Below are positions 34,608-43,309 of a stretch of DNA of 64,000 bases, piece after piece. Positions within the stretch are counted from its first letter, which is position 1, and the number at the start of each line of letters is the position of its first letter. Made by a program: the position numbers and the translations under genes. A model generated the notes under the pieces. The model was given only the letters and a program-made list of their open reading frames with translations, was not told the DNA's origin and did not search any database. The stretch is from Mycoplasma miroungirhinis (GTDB lineage: Bacteria > Bacillota_I > Bacilli_A > Mycoplasmatales > Metamycoplasmataceae), in the NCBI RefSeq assembly GCF_013008815.1, contig NZ_CP053097.1:620001-684000 (forward strand), given 5' to 3'.

Positions 34608-36119
34608 GTGACACTCGTAATTTTAATATCCATATTTTTATTAATAATATTTGTAACCATTATAATAATCATTTTTGCATATGTAAATAAATATAAAAAT
34701 ACTTATGGATTTATACCTTTAACAATTGATTATAAAAACAAAAGAATAAAACTATTATCTTATCAAAATATTTCAGGTAATTTAATTCCTTTTACTTCTA
34801 ATCAAAAATTCAATAAAGGACATTGATTATCTTTTCAAGAATTTTCCAATTTATTTTTAACCAATTTTCAAAGTACTATTTTAGATCTTTTTCAAGAAAT
34901 AAAACACAGTAAAAAAGATATATCTATTGACTTAAAAACTAATAAATACAACATGAAATTAACACTTATTAGTCCTAGTAATATAAATGAAGAAAATGCT
35001 GCACTATTATATTGACAATCAGTACAAAAAGACACACACATACAAATAAATTACGTAAACAATTACAATGATATTAATCAAGAAAAAAATTCTTTTAAAA
35101 TATTTTTAAACTTAAAAGACATAAATATTCAAAAAAAGGATTTTATTGTTAAATACATAGTTAGCAAATTAGATAGAAAATATAAATATAAGCTTTTTAT
35201 TAAATATTCTATTATTTATCTTTGTGTTAATATAGATAAACATAATTTATTAAACAAATATTTTTATAAATTATTAAAAACATTTGAAACTTCATTTTTA
35301 GATAAATTATGTAATGGAATTATATTTATTCCTAATAATTTTAAAATATCAAACCTAGATAATAACATTGATGAAATAGAATATTTACAGTATTTAACTA
35401 AAAAAGAATCTCAAATTCTCGTTTTAAATAATTCATATCTTACAGATGAAAAAATAAATCAATTTGAAAAGAACTATAAAAAAATTGCAAATTTATTACA
35501 AAAAGGTGTCATTAAATATCAAGAACAACCTATTTATGAATTTTTAAATAAACCTTCTAATATTAAGTTTGTATACCCGGAAATAGATAATAATAACTAT
35601 GAATCCAATTTTGTTTTAATAAATACAAGTTTAAAATACAATTTTTTAGATAAATTTGTTAATATAAAGATAAAAAATAAAACAGATGTATTTCTTTTCC
35701 CTATAATAGATTATGAGTTTTTATACTTATCTGAACAAGAAATTAAAAAATATTTTACACAACAAATTGATCAAATAAAAATTGTTGTTGTTATAGATAA
35801 ACTCAATAATTGAAATTTAATTTACAAAAAAGCGCTAAGTTTAAAAGCATATGGAATAGATGTAATAATAGGATTTGCAACAATCAATAATAATGTAATT
35901 CAACTATTACAAAAACTCAATTCTCAATGAGTTGTAATTACTAATAAAATTACTTCATCATTAGATATATCAAAAGATTTTAGTTATCTAGTTGGATTGA
36001 TTAATTATGTAAAAGATACTAATATTAAATTTATTTTTGAAAATTTAAATATAGTCAAACAAGGTTATAAAATAAGAAAAAATTTAAATAATTTTTTATA
36101 CTCAAAGGAGACAGAATAA
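34608..36119 (+). CDS. Membrane-anchored protein, possible degenerate EAL-like C-terminus
   Basis: Not recognised with confidence. The 503-aa product starts at GTG 34608, just after the helicase stop, with one N-terminal membrane helix (residues ~3-25) and then a cytoplasmic Lys/Asn/Ile-rich region. The second half reads like a strongly diverged TIM-barrel: VIKYQEQPIYEF recalls the opening strand of EAL domains (YQPI), and LDISKDFSYLVGLINYVKD...IKFIFENLNIVKQGYKI recalls their final helices and strand. The catalytic E-A-L and Glu/Asp residues are not preserved, so activity on c-di-GMP is not expected. It overlaps degV by one base (TAATG). Confidence 0.6.
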
Positions 36120-36976
36120 TGAAAAAATTAGGTATTGTTATCGATTCATTTTCAGGTTTTACTGAAAAAGAAGCAAAAGATTTTGGTTTTGAATTTTTAC
36201 CTTTACAAATAAATGTAGGTGGTATAAACAAACTAGAAGGTATGGAAATTTCTAATGTAGAAGTTTTAGTACAATTAAGAAAAGGTTTAGAATGTAAAAC
36301 ATCACTGCCTCCATTTGGTTATATGGAAACATCTCTAAAAAATTGATACGAAAAATATGATCAAGTAATTATTTTACCTTTAAATAGTCATTTATCAAGT
36401 GAACATGATTTTCTAAAAAAAATAATTGATAATAATAATTACAATGATAAAATTGTTGTTTTTGATAACAACTTTTGTTCATATCAATATGTGTGAGTAG
36501 GTAAAAAAATATTAAAAATGAATGAAGAAAATGAATCAATTGAACAGATGTTGGCATTTTTAGATGAATATAATCAAAAAAGTTTAAACTACATAATTCC
36601 TGCTAATTTAAACACCTTAATTAATGGTGGAAGATTAAAAAAATATCAAAAATTAATTTTAACTAGTTTAAAATTAATACCTATTATTAAAAATAAAGAT
36701 GGTGTATCTGCTGATAGCGTAAAGCGTTCAATGAGATCTGCTATAAATAAGTCAATTGAAAAACTAATTTTATTTATTGGTGGAGAGAATGAAATAAAAT
36801 ATTATAACTTTTGAATAATAAATACTGGTGATCCTGAATTAGTCAAAATTGCAACAGAAATATTTAAGACTTATGATATTTTCCCCGCTTTTCAAACTTT
36901 AGGCGCAAGTTCTATTATGATCCATGCTGGAATTGATTCAATTAGTGTGGGAGTTTCTAAACACATCGAATCATAA
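36119..36976 (+). CDS. DegV-family fatty acid-binding protein
   Basis: DegV proteins bind a fatty acid and, as FakB in Firmicutes, present it to the FakA kinase for phosphorylation and lipid incorporation. This 285-aa protein has LGIVIDSFSGFTEKEA (residues 4-19, the DSSSDL-like loop), LPLNSHLSSEHDF (~88, the SSGLSGTY-type loop in reduced form), VFDNNFCS (~118) and a C-terminal GPGTIGIG-like stretch reduced to GIDSISVGVSK. Mycoplasmas scavenge host fatty acids, so the role fits. AAAGGAG lies before the ATG. A strong terminator follows. Confidence 0.82.
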
Positions 36977-36996
36977 CTAAATTCATCATTTTATAC

Positions 36997-37024
36997 TCAG
37001 ATATCATACGATATCTGATTTTTT
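36997..37024 (+). terminator. Hairpin terminator after degV
   Basis: TCAGATATC pairs perfectly with GATATCTGA around ATAC and is followed by T6. Confidence 0.85.
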
Positions 37025-37104
37025 ATACATTTTATATAAAAATAACACTCTTAATTATTTTCTTCTCCTGAGTTTCGGAAAAAAATCAAAAAATGTAAAA
37101 TACA

Positions 37105-37154
37105 GGTGGATAACGCAAATTAACACTTGCAATGTTGATTTTCGTTGTCCACCT
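37105..37154. repeat. Inverted repeat element, copy 2
   Basis: GGTGGATAACGCAAATTAACA pairs with TGTTGATTTTCGTTGTCCACC with three mismatches or wobbles. Loop CTTGCA. It shares TTGCAATGT, GTTGTCCACCTTTA and overall plan with the element at 12662-12732. It lies in the gap between degV and tmcAL, beyond the degV terminator and upside of a minus-strand gene end, so it may also terminate tmcAL. Confidence 0.6.
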
Positions 37155-37207
37155 TTACTTTTTGTTGATAAAATCACTTAAAAATGTTTTTTTTTGTAAT
37201 ATTAGTT

Positions 37208-38113
37208 TTATTTTTTTTGATTTTTATATTTTATATAAATTTGTAATAATGTTCTTTGAATTCTAGATTTTGTATATCTTCTACTTGTACATAAGTCAAT
37301 AAATTCAGTTCAATTATCTGCATAAATATTTTTTTTAAATAAATTTTCCATTCCTTCTGATACCATAGGGATTTTACTTAATTCTTCACCTGAAATATTT
37401 TTTATTATTTCTTGTATTTCTTTATAATGATTTTTCAACCTATCTGGAATATTTTGAAGTTTAATTGGACTATATTTTGAAAAATCTTGATTATTAAAAA
37501 TTAACTCACGAATATACGTTGCGCTTGCAAATTCATTATTAGTTTCTTCTGAATGAAATGGAATAGTTCTTTTTATACAATAAGGTTTTATATCATAATC
37601 ATTAAAAATTATTTCTTTAACATACTCAAAACCCAAAATATCATTAGGTAGTTTGAATTCTTGACCTATTAATTGTTTTAAAGATTCAGAAGACGATCTA
37701 ACAAATGAAAAACCTTGTTTTAATCATTTTTTGACATTTTTATTGTAGTCATCTAAATTATTTTTCATTGCACTAGCTGCTTTTATAAATTCAAAAACAT
37801 CTTCTGTTTCTGAACCGAAAAATATTTTATCTATTTTATTATCATGAACTAATTTTATTGCTCCACGAGCAAAAATGTGAGCTGCTTGAGTACTATAATT
37901 AAAGTCTAATTTAATGACTTCATTTGCACCATATTCTAAAGCTAATTTTTTACGATATTCAAAATCTAAAACATTAAAATCGCCACGTTGTGTGTAATTA
38001 TCTGTTAATATTACATAAATTTTTTCATCTTTAAAAATTTCTTTAGCTTTTTTTAATTGATAAATATGTCCATTATGAAATGGATTATATTCTGCAATTA
38101 TTGCAACTGACAT
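37208..38113 (-). CDS. tmcAL: tRNA(Met) cytidine acetate ligase (TmcAL/YlbM family)
   Basis: TmcAL acetylates the wobble cytidine of elongator tRNA-Met using acetate and ATP, in the low-GC Gram-positive route. The 301-aa product shows the nucleotidyltransferase start VAIIAEYNPFHNGHIYQL (residues 3-20, with the HxGH motif) and NYTQRGDFNVLD (~43), which is the family's SGxFxQRG segment in altered form. C-terminal domain is shorter than in Bacillus (about 400 aa), a typical mycoplasma reduction. AAAGGAG stands 6 bases before the ATG at 38113; an upstream in-frame ATG at 38128 is less likely. Confidence 0.82.
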
Positions 38114-38484
38114 AAAAACTCCTTTCAAATATTTTATCTAATTTTTTATATCATAATGTAAATATCTTTCATATGTTAATAAGTGTAAATAATGTCAATA
38201 ATTTTTAATTTTCATATAAATAACATTATTTTAAACATTTATTATTTATTTCTAAACTCTTTATTAACAAAATATGATTTTTAATAAATAAATAATGGAA
38301 TTTTTATTTTATTTTTTACATTTAATAAACAATTTAAAAAATAAAAAAATACTTATTTAAAGTGATAATTTTAGTTTTATACATTTTTAACATAACTTAT
38401 TATTATTATTTAAAATATAAAAATTAAATCAGATAAACTTTGAATTTAAAAACTTATTTTTTAAAAAATATATAATAATAAATT
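38114..38484. other. AT-rich gap between tmcAL and mnmE, nothing recognised
   Basis: A 371-base stretch of very high A+T with no frame over 40 codons that has a ribosome binding site, and no clear hairpin. It holds the divergent promoters: the tmcAL ribosome binding site at the left end and a TATAAT for mnmE at 38471-38476. Confidence 0.6.
38471..38484 (+). promoter_or_regulatory. -10 box for leaderless mnmE
   Basis: TATAAT at 38471-38476 ends 8 nt before the ATG; no Shine-Dalgarno lies between. Confidence 0.55.
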
Positions 38485-39804
38485 ATGTGAGACACAATAG
38501 CTGCAATAAGTTCAGGAAAAATTAATCAAGCAATTTCTATAATAAGAATAACAGGTCCTGAAGCAATAAATATAATTAAAAAAATATTTACAGGAAAAGA
38601 AGGAAAAAATAAAGAAATTACTTTTGGATTTATCAAAAATAATGAACAAATAATAGATGAAGTTTTAGTGGCTTGATTCCCTGGGAAAAATAATTATATA
38701 GGTGAAGATACTATAGAAATAAATTGTCATGGTGGAATAATTGTTTCTAATATTATTTTAGAATTAATTTTATCTTATGGAGCAAGATTAGCAAATCCTG
38801 GGGAATTTAGTAGAAGAGCTTATTTAAATGGAAAAATAGATTTAGTTAAAGCAGAAGCTATCAATGATTTAATTCATGCTCAAACAAAAAAACAAGCACA
38901 ACTTTCAATTAAAAAATTTGATAATAAATTTTCATCATTAATAAACGATTTTTTAAACAAAATTACTTATTTAATTGGAAATTTAGAAGTCAATATTGAT
39001 TATCCAGAAATACAAGATATTGAGCAATTAACTTCAAATATAGTAAAACCTATTTTAAATAATTTAATATTAGATATTACTAAAATTATTAGCGTTTCAG
39101 AAAATGCTTCAAAAATTTATGAAGGAATTAAAGTTGCAATCGTCGGTAAACCAAATGTAGGAAAAAGTTCATTATTAAATGCATTAATTAAAGAATCAAA
39201 AGCAATAGTAACTGATATAGCAGGAACAACTAGAGATATAGTTGAAGGTAGTTTTCAAATTGATGGTATTTTATTTAAATTAATTGATACTGCTGGAATA
39301 AGAAAAACAGAAGATAAAATTGAAAAAATTGGTATTGAAAAAGCTAAACAAATAATTGAATCATCTGATATAGTTATTCATGTTATAGATTCAAATAATA
39401 AAATCGATGAAGAAGATGAAGAAATTAAAAATTCTTCTCAATTTAAAAAATATATTCGTGTTTATAATAAAAATGATATTTTACAAATTAAAGATCAAGA
39501 TAAAATTAAAATTTCAGCATTAAATAATGATTTAGATGAATTAGAAAAAGCTTTAGTTGAAAATTATAAAGATATTGATTTAGATAGTGATTATTTAATT
39601 TATAACACAAGACAATTAGCATCTATTAAATCGGCTAAAATAAATTTAGAGCAAGCTTTAGAAGGGTTGGATAATGGTTTCGGACCTGAAGTTGTCATAA
39701 TTGATATAACGGAAGCATGAAAAGATATAGCAAGTATTGTTGGAAAAGATTCTTCAGAAGATTTACTTACAACAATCTTTAGTAATTTTTGTTTAGGTAA
39801 ATAG
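38485..39804 (+). CDS. mnmE: tRNA modification GTPase MnmE
   Basis: MnmE with MnmG makes the 5-carboxymethylaminomethyl group on U34 of several tRNAs. The 439-aa protein has the N-terminal folate-binding domain ([22 protein letters not shown], shown with [15 protein letters not shown] around ~110), a helical domain, and a GTPase domain inserted at ~215: P loop [26 protein letters not shown]. It ends in CLGK, the C-terminal Cys needed for activity. The ATG sits 8 nt after a TATAAT without a ribosome binding site, so a leaderless transcript is likely. It is followed by the TrmA-family gene with one base between the coding ends. Confidence 0.95.
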
Positions 39805-39805
39805 C

Positions 39806-41137
39806 ATGGAATATAAAGTAAATGATGTTTTAAAACATCAAGAAACAACAGAATTTAGTTATGATGCTTTAGGTGTGATTAGAAAGAAAAATTATTCTAT
39901 TTTTGTTTTTGGAATGCTTGAAAACGAAATAGCAGATATAAAATTAGTAAAAGTAAATTCAAAATTTGCTTTTGCAAAAATAATTAATTTAATTAAAACA
40001 AACCCAAAAAGAATAAATGGTGAAAATAATTTAAAAGAAATAACAAATAATCCTCTTAGTATTTTAAGTTATAAAGATCAATTGGAATTTAAGCAAAATA
40101 TTGTTTCTTATTTATTTAAAAGACAACTAAATTATGAAAATGTAAAGCCCATTATTCCATCAATTAATGAATGAAATTATCGTAATAAAATAGTTCTATT
40201 TCTCGAATTAGAAAACAATAAATATAAAATGGGTACATATGAAAAAATGTCTCATAATTTAGTTGAAGAAACAGAGTATAATTTAGCAACTTCTTTAATT
40301 AAAAAAGTAATTTTGTTTTTAAAACACAATATTAATAGATTTAATTTACAAAATAATAAATTAAAAAGAATAATGATAAGAAGTAATAAAGATGAAAGTG
40401 AACTTCAAATTGTATTTATTACTGAAAATAAACACAAAATTAATGAGATATTTATAGAATTATTAATTTCAAAAATAAAAGAAATAAAATCGATTATACA
40501 TAATGTTGATGATGTAAAAGATAAAAATAATTTATTGGGATTTTTCTTCAATGCAGTTTATGGAAATAATTTTATAAATGATAAAATTGAAAATTTTAAA
40601 TTTAAAATTAACTGAAATTCTTTTTTTCAAATTAATTCCTTGCAAACCTCAAATTTATATAACACGATGTTAAATAATATTAATGTAAATCCTGATGACA
40701 TTATATTGGATGCTTATTGTGGAATAGGTACAATAACTTCTTTTTTAGCTAAAAAAGCTAAAAAAGTAATAGGTATAGAAATAGTAAAAGACGCTATTTT
40801 AAATGCTAAAGAAGCTCAAAAAATAAATAATATTAGTAATATTGATTTTTATGCAAATGATATTGATAAACAAATGAATATTTTAAAAAGTAAAAATATT
40901 AATTTTGATATAGTGTGTGTAGATCCTCCAAGAGCTGGATTGAGTTTAGATTTTATAAATTTAATAACTTCTCAAAAACCAAGAGAAATAGCTTATATAA
41001 GTTGCAATGTTCACACCATGGTGAGAGATTTAATTTATTTTAAAGAAAGAGGATATGATATTAAATTTATACAACCTGTAGATATGTTTCCTCAAACTCC
41101 TCATATTGAAGTGGTTGGGATATTGTTTAAAAAATAA
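39806..41137 (+). CDS. TrmA/RlmD-family RNA m5U methyltransferase
   Basis: A 443-aa class I SAM-dependent uridine-C5 methyltransferase acting on rRNA or tRNA. An N-terminal TRAM-like part (GMLENEIADIKLVK) is followed by the Rossmann fold: LDAYCGIGTITSFLAKKAKKV (central YCGIGT, ~305), VVDPPRAG-type VCVDPPRAGLS (~375), catalytic Cys in IAYISCNVHTMVRDL (~398) and the general-base Glu in TPHIEVVGIL at the end. The Fe-S cluster cysteines that normally come before the YKDQL segment are absent here (the region reads NPLSILSYKDQLEFK), as in other mollicutes. Substrate U position (1939, 747 or tRNA U54) unknown. Confidence 0.85.
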
Positions 41138-41162
41138 TTTAAATTGTTAAAAAAGGAAAAAT

Positions 41163-42496
41163 ATGGTAAGAAATCGAAAATCAAAAAAATCAAAGAAAAT
41201 AATTTTTGCTACAGTAATTTTATTATTAATCGCTGCTGGTGTGGTGGTTATTTTGCTTATAAAAATATAATAGAAAATCAAAAACAAACTAAAACAATTG
41301 ATGATGGTAAAAAAGACAAAAATATACCTTCTAAAAAAATAGAAGAAAATTCTCAAATTTCACAAACAGAAAGAAATAAATTAACTTCTTTACAAAAAAA
41401 TGAAACAATTTATGTAAGACCTCCTTTTGGTGCTAAATTTTTAATCAAAGCTAACAATAAAGATTTAAGTGTTGTTTTTGATCACTTTGATAGTCCAGAT
41501 AAAAGAAAAAAAGATAAATATAAAGAAAAATCACCTTCTTTTTCATTAGTTGATAGTAATACAAAAAAAAGTGATTTAAATAAACAAGGAGCACAAGAAG
41601 TTAGTGAGTTTTTAGGAATTGAAAATTTATTGAAATATTATCGTGATGAATTTAAATCTTCTTTAACTATTTTTGGTGGTGATACTAATATAAAAAATGA
41701 AAACTATTATTTAGCTAGAAAATTCTCAGATGAAATAGAAAGTACTTTAGATAAAAACTTAAAATTTAAAGGATATGGTGAAAAATACTTAACAAGTTTA
41801 GGTACAAAAGGAAATTATTCAAACCAATATGACAAAATGTTTTTTATAAATAATGACAAGGAAAATTTTGGAATTGATACTATTAAAGGTGATACAGTTA
41901 AGGAATATAAAATTGATATTTATAAAACATTTAAATATTTCATTGAAAAAGATATATTAAAAAGATTAAATGACTTTAAAGAATCAAAAAATGATAATTT
42001 AACAATTAGAAATAGAATTAGTGACCATGCACCAGTTTTTAGTGATGTTAATTTAAAAAATGTAACAAAAATTGAAAATATAAAAGTTGATAGTACATTG
42101 CTTCAAGGATATGAAGGACTAAGAAAAAGTGATAAAACATTAAGAATTGCTCATTGAAATATTTTAAATTATAATGGTGGAAAAGCTAAAAGTTTAGCTA
42201 TAGCAAATATAATATACAAATCAGGATTTGATTTAGTAGGTTTAACTGAAATAAATGATAAAGCTGGTGAAACAGTTAAAGAAATTGTTGATAATTTAAA
42301 TACATTGGATAATTCACAAAGATTTAAATTTATTGTTCAAAATAGAGAAGATACTATTATTCCTCAATTTTTAATTGACCAACAAAGATTTGGTAAAGAT
42401 CAAACAGAACAAGTTGCAATAATTTATGATTCTAAAAATTTTGAATTTAAAGAATCAAAATCTTATACAAAATTAATAAAATATTTTGTAGATTAA
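41163..42496 (+). pseudogene. Membrane nuclease (MnuA/EEP type), frameshifted, motifs circularly permuted
   Basis: AAAGGA precedes an ATG that opens a basic N-terminus and membrane anchor (VILLLIAAGVVVILLI) and then meets TAA at 41268. Continuing in the -1 frame, from an A5 run at 41261-41265, gives a ~444-residue protein. It carries every motif of the endonuclease/exonuclease/phosphatase (DNase I-like) fold, but in the order: RPPFGAKF (~85), HFDSP (~106, catalytic His), GDTNI (~172, Asp/Asn), DKMFF, SDHAPV (~287, Asp/His), then IAHWNILNY (~330, Asn), FDLVGLTEIND (~358, Glu) and QVAIIYDSKNF (~417). Canonical enzymes run from IAHWN to SDHAPV. Mycoplasma MnuA-type nucleases digest host DNA at the surface. 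One extra A in the run would restore a single frame, so it may be a switch or a recent mutation. Confidence 0.7.
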
Positions 42497-42506
42497 ATTA
42501 AAATAA

Positions 42507-42542
42507 AAAGAAAGTCACAGAGTAATGCGACTTTTCTATTTT
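42507..42542. terminator. Bidirectional hairpin
   Basis: AAGAAAGTC pairs with GACTTTTCT around ACAGAGTAATGC. It lies between the convergent nuclease and membrane-protein genes; its right arm overlaps the stop of the minus-strand gene. Confidence 0.55.
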
Positions 42543-43309
42543 GAGTTTACATCTATACTAGAACTGAATTCATCTGAAAAAGTTTGAGTAAATGTAGAGA
42601 TATTTCTATCAAATTCTAATTTTCATAATTTGTATTTAAATGATATTTTATTATTTTCTTTTGTAATTTTATCCACAATATATAAAACATATTCTCGATT
42701 TATTAAAGTTTGAACTAAGTCAGAAAATAAATAAGTTTTTTCAATTGGGTTATTTGATTTATTTATACTTGTAATTCAATCATTGATGTTTTTATTTTCA
42801 ATTGGTTTGAATGTAAAAGTAGTTTTTATTTTTGATACTTCTTGTTCTTGTATTTTTTCTAATTTAGTATTTTTAAATCCAGAAATTATTTTTTGAAAAA
42901 TAGTTATTTTTTGCGTTGTTTTATGTTTAAATTCCACCATAAAATTTAAACTATTATCAGATTTATTAATTATTATATTAAATATTCTTATTATATAATC
43001 ATCTCAATTTACATCTTTGGTTATGTGTGTATATTGTTTTAATGTTTCTGAATTTAATGACACATGTTTTTTAAATTGTGAAGCAAAATCACTAGCTGTA
43101 ATGTTAGATATATTGTCTTTTTTCTCAATTTTTAGAAATTTATTTATTTCATTTTCATCAAAAATTTGTTTTGTGAAATCATATGATTGTATGTAATTAT
43201 CTTTTTTTACAGTACCAAAAGTTATTCCGACAAGTGTAGAAATAACTAATACACTAGAAAAAATTCAAATTATATTTTTTCATTTATGGGGTATATTTTT
43301 AATTTTCAT
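42536..43309 (-). CDS. Single-pass membrane protein overlapping the large helicase gene
   Basis: Not recognised. A 257-aa protein, continuous only with UGA as Trp (four such codons), with a basic N-terminus, one membrane helix (WIFSSVLVISTLVGITFG, ~17-34) and an external or cytoplasmic Lys/Asn/Thr-rich domain of ~220 residues, beta-strand-like at the C-terminus. Its ATG lies inside the 3' end of the helicase gene (11-base overlap), so its translation is probably coupled. A weak AGTGAGA precedes the ATG. The gene pair suggests a shared role, for instance membrane tethering of the helicase, but that is inference from overlap only. Confidence 0.72.

Noticed and set aside
38114-38484. Replication origin in the AT-rich gap
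   Set aside because: There are no DnaA-box-like clusters, and neither dnaA nor dnaN is near.
41144-41275. TTG start of the nuclease frame as the true N-terminus
   Set aside because: Its product here is not hydrophobic and has no ribosome binding site; the ATG at 41163 has one and encodes a membrane anchor.
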